A stretch of DNA of 64,000 nt, from NCBI RefSeq assembly GCF_007827975.1, contig NZ_VITT01000006.1; one strand, written 5' to 3'. Made by a program: the position numbers and the translations under genes. Shown piece after piece: positions 33,123 through 41,832 of this stretch (the stretch's first letter is position 1; the number at the start of each line of letters is the position of its first letter). Under the pieces are notes generated by a model, which had not been told where the DNA came from, did not search any database, and saw nothing but the letters and a program-made list of their open reading frames with translations. The DNA is from Nitrospirillum viridazoti (GTDB lineage: Bacteria; Pseudomonadota; Alphaproteobacteria; Azospirillales; Azospirillaceae).

Positions 33123-34538
33123 TTATACGGCCTTGTTCAGCAGGCTGGTCCGGCGGCTGTAGGCCAGGTAGATCACCAGGCCGATCACGTGCCAGATGGC
33201 GAAGTTGCGCAGCGTGGTGCCGGGCAGGGAGTACAGGAAGTAGAGGCAGCCGATGACCGCCAGCGGGGCCACCACCCAAACGGCGGGGCAGCGGAACAGG
33301 CGCGGCATGTCCGGCTTGGTCACGCGCAGGACCATGACGCAGACCGAGACGGAGATGAAAGCCGCCAGCGTGCCGGCGTTGGATAGCTCCGCGATGGTGG
33401 CCAGCGGCAGGAAGCCGCCGAACAGGGCCACGAACAGGCCGACCAGCAGGGTTACCTTGACGGGCGAGCGGCGATCGGGACCCAGATCGCTGAGGCCACG
33501 GGGCAACAGGCCGTCGCGCGACATGACGAAGAACACGCGGGTCTGGCCGAACATCATCACCAGGATGACGCTAGGCAGGGCCACGATGGCGGCGGCCCCG
33601 ATGGCCCAGGCAGCGCCGGGGTGGTTCAGGCTGCGCAGGATGAAGGCCAGCGGCTCGCCGCTGGCCGCGAATTCGGCGAAGGGCCAGGCCCCCACGGCGC
33701 AGGCGGCCACGATCATATAGATGATGGTGGAGATGACCATGGAGCCCAGGATGCCGATGGTCAGGTCGCGGCCGGGGTTCTTCACCTCTTCCGCCGAGGT
33801 CGACACGGCGTCGAAGCCGAAGAAGGCGAAGAAGACGATGGCCGCCGCCGCCATCACGCCGCGCACATGGCCCGCATCGTCCATGTGGGAGACGAAGCCA
33901 TAGGGCATGAACGGGGTGAAGTTTTCCGGCACCAGGCTGAACACCGTCAGGCCGACGAACACCGCCAGGGCGATGATCTTGATGGCGACCAGGGCGATGT
34001 TGACCGTGGCGCTTTCCTTGGCGCCCTTGGCCAACAGGGCCGTGACCAGCGCGGTAATGACGATGGCCGGCAGGTTGACGATGCCGCCGGCATAGGGTCC
34101 CGCGATGAGTTCCTTGGGCAAATGGATGCCCATGCTTTCCAGCAGACCGACCATATAGCCCGACCAGCCCACGGCCACGGCGCTGCAGGTGACGGCATAC
34201 TCCAGCACCAGGGACCAACCGATGATCCAGGCCAGCCCCTCGCCCAGCACCGAGTAGGTGTAGGTGTAGGCGCTGCCGGCCGCCGGCATCATGGTGGCCA
34301 TTTCGGCGTAGGTCAGGGCCGCGAAGGCGCAGAGGATGCCGCAGGCGGCGAAGGCCAGGATGACGGCGGGGCCGGCGCGCTCGGCACCGATGCCGGTCAG
34401 GGTGTAGATGCCCGTGCCGATGATGCCGCCGATGCCCAGGGCCACCAGGTGCGGCCAGCTCAAGGTCTTGCGCAACTGCCGGCTTTGGTCCACGTGCGCC
34501 AAAGCGTCCAACGCCTTACGGCGCGTCCAGAACGTCAT
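33123..34538 (-). CDS. APC-superfamily amino-acid permease (CAT type)
   Basis: A 471-residue inner-membrane permease with about 12-13 hydrophobic helices. The signature ALGIGGIIGTGIYTLTGIGA in helix 1 and the conserved FFAFFGFDAVSTSAEEVKNP are typical of the cationic amino-acid transporter subfamily. The exact substrate cannot be read. It sits between the glycosidase and TonB receptor genes but has its own terminator and promoter region, so it is probably unrelated to sugar use. Confidence 0.9.
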   Translation of the reverse strand: MTFWTRRKALDALAHVDQSRQLRKTLSWPHLVALGIGGIIGTGIYTLTGIGAERAGPAVILAFAACGILCAFAALTYAEMATMMPAAGSAYTYTYSVLGEGLAWIIGWSLVLEYAVTCSAVAVGWSGYMVGLLESMGIHLPKELIAGPYAGGIVNLPAIVITALVTALLAKGAKESATVNIALVAIKIIALAVFVGLTVFSLVPENFTPFMPYGFVSHMDDAGHVRGVMAAAAIVFFAFFGFDAVSTSAEEVKNPGRDLTIGILGSMVISTIIYMIVAACAVGAWPFAEFAASGEPLAFILRSLNHPGAAWAIGAAAIVALPSVILVMMFGQTRVFFVMSRDGLLPRGLSDLGPDRRSPVKVTLLVGLFVALFGGFLPLATIAELSNAGTLAAFISVSVCVMVLRVTKPDMPRLFRCPAVWVVAPLAVIGCLYFLYSLPGTTLRNFAIWHVIGLVIYLAYSRRTSLLNKAV

Positions 34539-34787
34539 AAAGCAGTCCCCATTTAGAACGTGTTTTAGCCCCCGCCGCCGACCTTTCCCATCAGGGGCCC
34601 CGCCCCCTTGCCCTGGGGCGACGCATGTCGGCTGAAAGCTGTTTGGACACCGATCAGCGCGGGCGTCAACACCTTAACTGCCCTAGCCGTTTCAAACGAC
34701 ATTTTGTGGCGCGAAGGGCCCGCTTTCCAACAAAAAACCCCGCCCGGGACCACCCGGGCGGGGATATCTCCGTTCCAGGCCCAGGCC
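34539..34787. other. Intergenic region between permease and TonB receptor
   Basis: About 250 bp. The left part must hold the permease promoter on the minus strand, but no clear -35/-10 is visible. The right part holds the TonB receptor terminator. No gene is seen. Confidence 0.5.
34732..34763 (-). terminator. Intrinsic terminator of the TonB receptor gene
   Basis: A perfect 11-bp stem CCCCGCCCGGG/CCCGGGCGGGG around ACCA. On the minus strand it is followed by a run of six T. It lies 25 bp after the receptor stop codon. Confidence 0.9.
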
Positions 34788-37727
34788 TTAGAACTCCACC
34801 GTCGCACCGACGAAGATGGTGCGGCCCAGCGGGTCGTAGACACCCGGGTAGGTGTTGCCGTTGCCGAAGCTGCTGAGCAGGCTGGACGCGATGGCCGGCG
34901 GGTCGCGGTCGAGGATGTTGTTCACACCCGCGCGCAGCGACAGGTAGTCGGTCATCTTGTAGGTCATCGCCAGGTCGAAGTAGCTGTACGACGGCAGCTT
35001 GGCGTTGATGCCCACAAAGTCGGAGGCCAGGAAGTCGTTACTGGTGTTGCTGGACAGCGACGTCGGGCCGATGAAGCGCCAGTTCACGGACACCGTGGCC
35101 GGGACCCAGGGGCTGGACCAGGTGGTGCGCAACTGGTGGCGCCACCGCGGGTTGGGCTGGCCGCAGGTCGGCCCGAACAGACCGGTGCAGTCATAGGTGC
35201 CCAGGCTGGGCAGCGGCTGGGTCTCACGGGTCAGCAGTACGCTGCCCGTCAGGTTGAAGTCCAGGTCGCCCCAGTTGCGGTTGACGACGTCTTCCAAGGC
35301 CAGCTTGTACGACACGTCGATGTCCACGCCCGAGGTCTGCAGATGGCCTGTGTTCTGGTTGCCGGCGATGATGTAGCCGTCGGTGCCGAACAGCACGCCC
35401 GAACCCTTGGCGCGGTGGAACAGGCCGCAGAAGTACGGATTGCCGGTCTGGACGCACTGGTTGATGACGGTCTGGGCGTCCAGCGCCGAGATGTAGCCGT
35501 CAACCTTGATGGTGTAGTAGTCCAACGTGGCGGAGAAGTTGGGAATGAAGGTCGGGGTCAGCACCACGCCGGCGGTGAAGGTGTCCGCCGTTTCCGGCTT
35601 CAGCGCGCTGTTGCCGCCGCCCTGGGTGACGCAGACGGCCGAGGGGCAGTCGGCGATGTGGCCGTACTGGGCCGAGGTGACGCCGGTCAGGGCGCACTGG
35701 GCCGCCGAGGCCGTCGGGCTGGAACCGGAGCAGGGATCCACCGCCGCGACGTTGCCCAGTGTGGTCGGCGCGAACAGTTCGGAGATGCTGGCGGCGCGGA
35801 CAGCGCGGTTGTAGCTGCCGCGGAAGCGGACGTCGCTGACCGGGGCGTACTGCAACTCGAACTTGTAGGTGCTGACGCCGCCGTCCAGATAGTCGTACTT
35901 GGAGTAGCGGTAGCCGGTGTTGAACAGCAGTTCCTCGACCAGGGGCTTGTCCTGGATGATGGGGAACTGCAGTTCGCCGTAGCCTTCATCCACGCTGATG
36001 CTGCCGTGCGACGGCAGGGTGCCGTTGGCCTGAGCCACCTGGTCCGCCTCGAACAGCAGCGTTTCCTCGCGGTGTTCATAGCCCAACGCGATGGCCGCAC
36101 CCTTCTTGGCCCACGGGCTCTTGATCCCGTACTGCTCCAGATCGCCGTTGATGGACAGGCTGCCCACCTTTTCCGTCTGGGCGCCGTGGGTGTGGCTGGG
36201 GGAATAGAGGTAGTTGTAACCGGCCTGGCTGATGCCGTTGTACTGGAAGACGTTGATAGGCACGCAGGTCGGGTCGGTGCCGTCGATCACCGACCTGCAG
36301 GTGGGCACGCCGTTCACGTTGACCACCTCCAGGGCGCGCTGCGCCTTGGTGTTGTCGACGTTGTTCATGTAGGTCTCGTTCAGGATGGCCTTGGACCACA
36401 GGAAGTTGGCGTCGTAGCTCCAGCCGTCCCACACCTCGCCGCGGAAGCCGCCGGTGAAGCGGTAATCGATGTGGCGCAGGTCGTCGCGGCGCGGCTGGCT
36501 GCCGGGGCCGGTCAGGCGGTAACCGATGAAGGTCTGCGCGTCGGTGTTGGTGCCGGCGTCGGCGCCGCACAGCGTGGACGCCTGGGCCGACGACATCAGC
36601 GGGTTGTTGCAGTTGATGTTGAACGTCGTGCCCTGGAACAGGGCGGACGGCGCCGCCTGCGAGAAGCTGTGGTCGTTCATGTACATGAAGTTGCCGTAGA
36701 CTTCGATTTCCTTGGCAAATTCATAGTGGGCGGCCAGGCCGCCGGTCTCGCGCTTGTCGGTGCGCTGGATGTAGTTGGTGGGCGTGTAGTTGTAGGCGAA
36801 GCTGCTGTTGTACGGCACCCAGGTCTTGCTGCCGTCCTTGGCGTTCACCAGAGTGGTGTTCGCGTTGGGACCGCTCAGCGGATAGAACAGGCCGTAGGCG
36901 TTGTTGCTGGAGCCGCCACAAATGAAGGTGTTGGCGTCCTTCAGGTTCAGGTCGCAGTTGGAATAGTCGCGCTTATTCTGCGTCACCGGCATGGAATAGT
37001 GATAGCCGGCGAACAGCGTGACGTTGCCCTTCTTGCCGTCGAAGTTGGTGCCGGCGGCGACGCTGATGTCCTTCTTGATGCCATCCCACACCTCGCTGGG
37101 GGCGGTGGCGAAGTTCTTGGCTTGGCTGAGGGACCGCAGGGCGGTGTTGCCGTTGTCATGCTGCGCGATGCTGTACTGCACGTCGGCGCGCACGCCATCC
37201 AGGTTCTTGCGCAGGATGAAGTTCACGACACCCGACACGGCGTCGGAACCGTACACCGCCGAGGCGCCGCCCGAGACCACATCCACCCGGTCCACCATCG
37301 CGGTAGGGATGAAGTTGATGTCGGCGGTTTCCGGCGGCAGCATGCGCTGGCCGTCGATCAGCACCAGGTTACGGTTGGAACCCAGGTTGCGCAGGTTGAC
37401 GCGTGAGGTGCCATCGGCGCCGTTGGACACGTTGTCGTTGGCGTCCGCCGTCACCTGCGGCAGGCGGTTCAGGGCGTCCACCATGTTGGTCGTGCCCTGA
37501 TACTGCAGGTCCTGCGACCCCACCGTGGTCAGGGGGCTGGCCGTCGTCAGGTTCGCCTGCTTGATGCGGGAACCGGTGATGACGATTTCCTGCAGATCAT
37601 CGACGGACTGGGCCAGCGCCTGGCCACCCGCCATCAATGCCACCATGGCGGCCCCCGCCGCCAGGACCGACGCGCGGCCCGAGCGGAGCACCGACCCGGG
37701 GGCGGACTTCGCATGAATCTTTTGCAT
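34788..37727 (-). CDS. TonB-dependent outer-membrane receptor
   Basis: A 979-residue receptor importing a ligand across the outer membrane using ExbB/ExbD/TonB energy. A signal peptide of about 40 residues ends at GGQALAQS. It is followed by a TonB-box-like EIVITGSRI and the plug domain (TNMVDALNRLPQVTADAND, NRNLVLIDGQRMLPP, VDRVDVVSGGASAVYGSDAV, SGVVNFILRKNLDG). The rest is beta-barrel, ending in the aromatic DPLGRTIFVGATVEF. It resembles the large Asn-rich receptors used for oligosaccharides in proteobacteria. Next to arabinose and galactoside enzymes, it probably imports their substrate. Upstream AT-rich motifs match those of the sugar regulon. Confidence 0.93.
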   Translation of the reverse strand: MQKIHAKSAPGSVLRSGRASVLAAGAAMVALMAGGQALAQSVDDLQEIVITGSRIKQANLTTASPLTTVGSQDLQYQGTTNMVDALNRLPQVTADANDNVSNGADGTSRVNLRNLGSNRNLVLIDGQRMLPPETADINFIPTAMVDRVDVVSGGASAVYGSDAVSGVVNFILRKNLDGVRADVQYSIAQHDNGNTALRSLSQAKNFATAPSEVWDGIKKDISVAAGTNFDGKKGNVTLFAGYHYSMPVTQNKRDYSNCDLNLKDANTFICGGSSNNAYGLFYPLSGPNANTTLVNAKDGSKTWVPYNSSFAYNYTPTNYIQRTDKRETGGLAAHYEFAKEIEVYGNFMYMNDHSFSQAAPSALFQGTTFNINCNNPLMSSAQASTLCGADAGTNTDAQTFIGYRLTGPGSQPRRDDLRHIDYRFTGGFRGEVWDGWSYDANFLWSKAILNETYMNNVDNTKAQRALEVVNVNGVPTCRSVIDGTDPTCVPINVFQYNGISQAGYNYLYSPSHTHGAQTEKVGSLSINGDLEQYGIKSPWAKKGAAIALGYEHREETLLFEADQVAQANGTLPSHGSISVDEGYGELQFPIIQDKPLVEELLFNTGYRYSKYDYLDGGVSTYKFELQYAPVSDVRFRGSYNRAVRAASISELFAPTTLGNVAAVDPCSGSSPTASAAQCALTGVTSAQYGHIADCPSAVCVTQGGGNSALKPETADTFTAGVVLTPTFIPNFSATLDYYTIKVDGYISALDAQTVINQCVQTGNPYFCGLFHRAKGSGVLFGTDGYIIAGNQNTGHLQTSGVDIDVSYKLALEDVVNRNWGDLDFNLTGSVLLTRETQPLPSLGTYDCTGLFGPTCGQPNPRWRHQLRTTWSSPWVPATVSVNWRFIGPTSLSSNTSNDFLASDFVGINAKLPSYSYFDLAMTYKMTDYLSLRAGVNNILDRDPPAIASSLLSSFGNGNTYPGVYDPLGRTIFVGATVEF

Positions 37728-37917
37728 TCTTATCTCCCAGACCGCGCACCCCCGTTAGTGCGCGCTGGACAACCGTCCCGCAAATGCCACGAACCTGTCA
37801 AATATCTTATATCGTATATCGTATGATTTATTCGGAAGTGTGTCGCCGACGCATCAGCAGCGACCAAACTTTGCGCTGCTTCAAATAGTTAAGTCGTATC
37901 GCGACAGACAAACGCCA

Positions 37918-37946
37918 AAAGCCGCCCTCCCCGGTGGGGAGGGCGG
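37918..37946 (-). terminator. Second hairpin terminator downstream of araD1
   Basis: An 11-bp GC-rich stem CCGCCCTCCCC/GGGGAGGGCGG with a 3-base loop, preceded on the plus strand by AAAAG, so on the minus strand it is followed by CTTTT. It backs up the nearer araD1 terminator. Confidence 0.65.
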
Positions 37947-37964
37947 TTGCAGGTGTGGCGCCGT

Positions 37965-37993
37965 AAAAAATCACCCATCCGGCGTAGGATGGG
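37965..37993 (-). terminator. Intrinsic terminator of araD1
   Basis: A 7-bp stem CCCATCC/GGATGGG with a 6-base loop. On the minus strand it is followed by TTTTTT. It lies about 21 bp beyond the araD1 stop. Confidence 0.75.
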
Positions 37994-38014
37994 CGCCGGT
38001 GCGTGGCGTGGCGC

Positions 38015-39010
38015 TTACAGCGCCGTCACGGTCACCGCTTCCGCGTCCTTCACCGCCAGCGGGTTGCGTAGGGGCAGGCCGAAGGGTGCGGCCTCCACCT
38101 CGAACCGGTCGCCCGGCCGAGTGGTGAAACCGTCGCTGAACGACAGGGTGGCGGTGCCGAAATAATGCGCATGGGCATCGCCGGGGCGGCGGAAGCCGGC
38201 GTACTTGAAGTGGTGGTGTTCCAGGTTGGCCAGGCTGTGGCACATGTTGGCCTCACCCGACAGGAAGGGCTTCTCCCACGCCACCTGGCCATCGCGGACG
38301 ATGCGCGTCGTCCCCCGGATGTCGGCCGGCAGCGGCCCCACCAGCAGTTCCGGCCCGAAGGAACAGGGGCGCAGCTTGGAATGCGCCAGGTAGAGATAGT
38401 TCTGCCGCTCCGTCACGTGGTCAGAGAATTCGTTGCCCAGGGCGTAGCCCAGGCGGAAGGGCGTGCCGTCGGGACCGATGATGTAGAGGCCCACGATCTC
38501 CGGCTCCTCCCCGCCATCCAGCGCGAAGGCGGGGGAGGCTAGCGGCGCCTCAGGCGCCGTGACGATGCTGCCGTCCCCCTTGAAGAACCATTCCGGCTGC
38601 GCGCCCACCTGTCCGGCGGCCGGCTTGCCGCCCTCCAGCCCCAGGCGGAACATGCGCATCGAGTCGGTCTGCTTGGCGGGATCGGCCAGATCCTTGTGCA
38701 TCTTGTCCCGGCCTTCCGCTGACCCAAGGTGGGTCAGGCCCGTGCCGGTGACCAGCAGGTGAGCGGTATCGGGATGGTCCAGCGGCGCCAGCAGGCGGCC
38801 CTCGGCCACCAAGGCGGCCAGGTCCACGGAACCGCCGATGCCCGCCGCCTCGACCACCCCTGCCAGGCCCGTGCCCGCGGCGATGGCCCGCTGCGCCAGC
38901 TCATAAACGCTGGCGACACCCGGCACCGTGTGCGCCGGACCATCATCGTGGCGGGCGGCGACGGCACGGGCGCCCGTGGCGTCGACATATTGGAGGAGAC
39001 GCAGGACCAT
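38015..39010 (-). CDS. araD1: AraD1-type 2-keto-3-deoxy-L-arabinonate dehydratase (FAH superfamily, GguC-like)
   Basis: A 331-residue member of the fumarylacetoacetate hydrolase superfamily, AraD1/GguC subgroup. It should dehydrate 2-keto-3-deoxy-L-arabinonate to 2-oxoglutarate semialdehyde. Segments typical of this group are LLQYVDATGARAVAARHDD at the N-terminus, LLVTGTGLTHLGSAEGRDKMH, QPEWFFKGDG, the acidic metal-site region GEEPEIVGLYIIGPDG, YALGNEFSDHVTERQNYLYL and CSFGPELLVG. ATG at 39010 with AGGGA upstream is preferred; the open frame to 39091 would leave no room for a promoter. It diverges from the sugar ABC operon. This is a different family from the aldolase-type AraD of the classical Azospirillum pathway. 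Confidence 0.85.
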   Translation of the reverse strand: MVLRLLQYVDATGARAVAARHDDGPAHTVPGVASVYELAQRAIAAGTGLAGVVEAAGIGGSVDLAALVAEGRLLAPLDHPDTAHLLVTGTGLTHLGSAEGRDKMHKDLADPAKQTDSMRMFRLGLEGGKPAAGQVGAQPEWFFKGDGSIVTAPEAPLASPAFALDGGEEPEIVGLYIIGPDGTPFRLGYALGNEFSDHVTERQNYLYLAHSKLRPCSFGPELLVGPLPADIRGTTRIVRDGQVAWEKPFLSGEANMCHSLANLEHHHFKYAGFRRPGDAHAHYFGTATLSFSDGFTTRPGDRFEVEAAPFGLPLRNPLAVKDAEAVTVTAL

Positions 39011-39286
39011 GGGTGTTTCCCTGACGATTGTTTTGCGTGACTGTGGTCCGCCCGGCCGGGATGACGGCACCAGAGGGCTGGACGTGCTCATTTAATAATA
39101 CTATTTCTGTCTAGTCCAAGCCCTTTTCGCGGGCAAGCGACTTCGTCACCAGGGGACGACGTCCAGGATGCAAAGGGGGCTTGAGTGGTCCCCATAAATA
39201 ATATCATATGACCCATAACAAACGGCCGCCATCTCCTGGAAAGGATTGCCGGCGGACGGCCCCGACGGGGTGAACATGACACAGGG
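39011..39286. promoter_or_regulatory. Divergent control region, araD1 / sugar ABC operon
   Basis: 276 bp. It contains two AT-rich sites. AATAATACTATT (39094-39105) is near-palindromic and resembles the site at 31122-31133. ATAAATAATATCATAT (39194-39209) matches 11 of 16 positions of it. They lie about 100 bp apart, each nearer one of the divergent genes, as expected for shared repression by the GntR-type regulator in the operon or a relative. Confidence 0.5.
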
Positions 39287-40300
39287 ATGGATATGAAAAC
39301 GCTGCTGGGAAGCCGGAAAATCTCTCGCCAGGGTTTGGCGCGTCGGATGCTGGGTATCGGAACGGCGGTGCTGCTGGGCAGCCTGGCGGCCGGATGCGAC
39401 AGCGGCGACAAGAAGGGCCTGACCGTGGGCTTTTCCCAGATCGGGTCGGAATCCGGCTGGCGTGCCGCGGAGACCAAGCTGGCCCGCCAGGGCGCGGAAC
39501 AGCGGGGCATCACCCTGAAATTCTCCGACGCGCAGCAGCGTCAGGAAAACCAGATCAAGGCCGTGCGTTCCTTCATCGCGCAAGGCGTGGACGCCATCCT
39601 GCTGGCCCCCGTGGTCTCCAGCGGCTGGGATGAGGTGCTGGGCGAGGCCAAGGCCGCCAACATCCCCGTCATCCTGCTGGACCGGCAGATCGACACGCCC
39701 AACGTCGATCTGTACCTGACGGCTGTCACCTCCGACACCATTGAGGAGGGGCGTGTGGCCGGCCGCTGGCTGGCGGGCAAGGTGCAGGGTCGCGACTGCC
39801 GCATCGTGGAAATCCAGGGCACGGTGGGCGCCAGCCTGGTGGCCAACCGCAAGAAGGGCTTCGAGGAAGCCATCGCGACCGCCCCCAACCTGCACCTGGT
39901 GCGCACCCAGTCGGGCGAGTTCACCCGCGCCAAGGGCAAGGAGGTCATGGAGGGCTTCCTGAAGGCTGAGGCGCCGGGCAGCATCTGCGCCGTCTATTCC
40001 CACAACGACGACATGATGATTGGCGCCATCCAGGCCATCAAGGAAGCGGGCCTGAAGCCCGGCACCGACATCCTGACCGTGTCCATCGACGGCGTGCCCG
40101 ACATCTTCAAGGCCATGGCCGACGGCGACGCCAACGCCACCGTGGAACTGGCCCCGGACATGGCGCCGCGCGCCTATGACATCCTGCTGGCCTACCGCAA
40201 GGACCACGCCCCGCCGCCCAAGTGGGTGCAGACGCCGTCCAAGCTGTATGAGCCCGACACCGCCGCCGCCGAATACGCCCGGCGCAAGGACCTGTACTGA
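39287..40300 (+). CDS. ytfQ: Sugar ABC transporter, substrate-binding lipoprotein (YtfQ-like)
   Basis: A 337-residue periplasmic-binding protein of the ribose/galactose type. The signal ends in a lipobox LAAGC (C37), so the protein is probably anchored as a lipoprotein. The fold is clear from GLTVGFSQIGSESGWRAAE, IAQGVDAILLAPVVSSGWDE, IPVILLDRQID, CRIVEIQGTVGAS and ICAVYSHNDDMMIGAIQAI. It is closest to YtfQ, which binds galactofuranose in E. coli; in this locus L-arabinose (furanose form) is a likely ligand. It is the first gene of a four-gene transporter operon. Confidence 0.9.
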   Translation: MDMKTLLGSRKISRQGLARRMLGIGTAVLLGSLAAGCDSGDKKGLTVGFSQIGSESGWRAAETKLARQGAEQRGITLKFSDAQQRQENQIKAVRSFIAQGVDAILLAPVVSSGWDEVLGEAKAANIPVILLDRQIDTPNVDLYLTAVTSDTIEEGRVAGRWLAGKVQGRDCRIVEIQGTVGASLVANRKKGFEEAIATAPNLHLVRTQSGEFTRAKGKEVMEGFLKAEAPGSICAVYSHNDDMMIGAIQAIKEAGLKPGTDILTVSIDGVPDIFKAMADGDANATVELAPDMAPRAYDILLAYRKDHAPPPKWVQTPSKLYEPDTAAAEYARRKDLY

Positions 40301-41832
40301 TGGCCAACCCTGAAGCCCCGGTGGTGCTGGCGGCCCGGGGGTTGACCCGGCAGTACCCGGGTGTGCGCGCCCTGGACGGCGTGGACCTGACCCTGCGGGC
40401 GGGCGAAATCCACGCCCTGCTGGGAGAGAATGGCGCCGGCAAGTCCACGCTGATCAACCTGCTGACGGGGGCCCAGCCGCGTGACGGCGGCACCATCACC
40501 GTGGACGGGGTGGACATCGACCCGGATGGGCCCGGCGGTGCGGTGAAGGCCGGTATCGCCGCCGTCTATCAGGAGATCACGCTGCTGCCCAACCTGTCGG
40601 TGGCGCAGAACTTGTACCTGGGGCGGGAGCCCACACGCTGGGGCCTGGTGCATCGGTCGCGCATGAACCGGGAGGGTGCGGCCCTGCTGCGCCGCTTCGG
40701 CCTCACCATCGATGCCAGCCGGCCGCTGTCCGACTTTTCCACCGCCGTGCAGCAGCTGATCGCCATCGCCCGCGCGGTGGACCTGTCGGCTAAGGTCCTG
40801 ATTCTGGACGAGCCCACCGCCAGCCTGGACACGGCGGAGGTGCAGACCCTGTTCACCCTGCTGCGTAGCTTGCGCGACCAGGGCCTGGCCATCGTCTTTG
40901 TCACCCACTTCCTGGACCAGGTCTATGCCCTGACCGACCGCATCACCGTGCTGCGCAACGGCCGGTTGGTGGGGGAGCGGCGGACCGCCGACCTGTCCCG
41001 CCTGGACCTGGTGGCCATGATGCTGGGCAAGACGCCCACGGCGGAAAGCCACCTGAGCCGCCGCCCGGCCGCGGGCATCCCCGCCGGCGCCCCGCTGGTA
41101 CGGGCGGAAGGCCTGGGCCGGCGCCGCCTGGTCGGGGCCTTCGACGCGGAGCTGCACGCCGGCGCCGTGCTGGGGGCCGCCGGCCTGCTGGGCTCCGGCC
41201 GCACGGAAACGGCCATGCTGCTGTTCGGCGTGGAAACGGCGGACCAGGGCCAGCTGGTGGTGGACGGCAAGGCCGTCACCCTGCGCAGCCCGCGCGACGC
41301 CATCCGCCTGGGCTTCGGCTTCTGTCCGGAGGACCGCAAGCTGGACGGCATCGTCGCCGGCCTCAGCATCCGGGAAAACATCGTGCTGGCCCTGCAGGCC
41401 AAGCGCGGCTGGTGGCGACGACTGTCCACGGCGCAGCAGCACGAGTTGGCCGACCGCTACATCAAGCTGCTGGACATACGCACGCCGGATGCGGAAAAGC
41501 CCATCCAGCTGCTGTCGGGCGGCAACCAGCAGAAGGCTTTGCTGGCCCGCTGGCTGGCCACCGAACCCCGCCTGCTGATCCTGGATGAACCCACGCGCGG
41601 CATCGACGTGGGTGCCCATGCCGAGATTGTGCGCCTGCTGGAGGACCTGCGGGACAGGGGCATGGCGCTCTACGTCATTTCGTCCGAGATCGAGGAGGTT
41701 GCGGCCTATTCCGACCGGGTGCTGGTCATGCGTGATCGCGCCCCCGCCGGCCTGCTGGAGGGGGACTCCATCACCCCCGCCGCCATCGTCAACGCCATCG
41801 CGGCGGATCATCACACCCGAGGTGCGGCATGA
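40300..41832 (+). CDS. ytfR: Sugar ABC transporter ATPase (YtfR-like, double domain)
   Basis: A 510-residue ATPase with two ABC domains. The first has Walker A GENGAGKSTLINLLTG, and Walker B in AKVLILDEPTASLD; its signature motif is weak (LSDFSTAVQQLIAI). The second has a degenerate Walker A (GLLGSGRTETAMLLFG), signature LLSGGNQQKALLARWLA and LLILDEPTRGIDVGAH. This asymmetric pattern is normal for AraG/RbsA/YtfR proteins. It overlaps the binding-protein stop by one base and the next permease by ATGA. Confidence 0.93.
   Translation: MANPEAPVVLAARGLTRQYPGVRALDGVDLTLRAGEIHALLGENGAGKSTLINLLTGAQPRDGGTITVDGVDIDPDGPGGAVKAGIAAVYQEITLLPNLSVAQNLYLGREPTRWGLVHRSRMNREGAALLRRFGLTIDASRPLSDFSTAVQQLIAIARAVDLSAKVLILDEPTASLDTAEVQTLFTLLRSLRDQGLAIVFVTHFLDQVYALTDRITVLRNGRLVGERRTADLSRLDLVAMMLGKTPTAESHLSRRPAAGIPAGAPLVRAEGLGRRRLVGAFDAELHAGAVLGAAGLLGSGRTETAMLLFGVETADQGQLVVDGKAVTLRSPRDAIRLGFGFCPEDRKLDGIVAGLSIRENIVLALQAKRGWWRRLSTAQQHELADRYIKLLDIRTPDAEKPIQLLSGGNQQKALLARWLATEPRLLILDEPTRGIDVGAHAEIVRLLEDLRDRGMALYVISSEIEEVAAYSDRVLVMRDRAPAGLLEGDSITPAAIVNAIAADHHTRGAA

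Larger units (their letters stand above)
37728..38014. promoter_or_regulatory. TonB receptor promoter region and araD1 downstream region
   Basis: The left half is unusually AT-rich. It contains two tandem ATATCGT heptamers (37809-37822) followed by ATGATTTATT, and TTAAGTCGTAT at 37889-37899, which also occurs in the divergent glycosidase promoter. These are candidate regulator sites. The right half holds two terminator hairpins for araD1. Confidence 0.5.

Noticed and set aside
34608..37406. 932-codon plus-strand frame opposite the TonB receptor
   Set aside because: Antisense shadow; Val/Gly/Arg-rich without any recognisable fold, while the minus strand shows signal, plug and barrel.
38015..39010. 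Second fumarylacetoacetase for aromatic catabolism
   Set aside because: Same superfamily but the sequence pattern (TGTGLTHLGSAEGRDKMH, GNEFSDHVTERQNYLYL) is of the AraD1/GguC group and its neighbours are arabinose genes.
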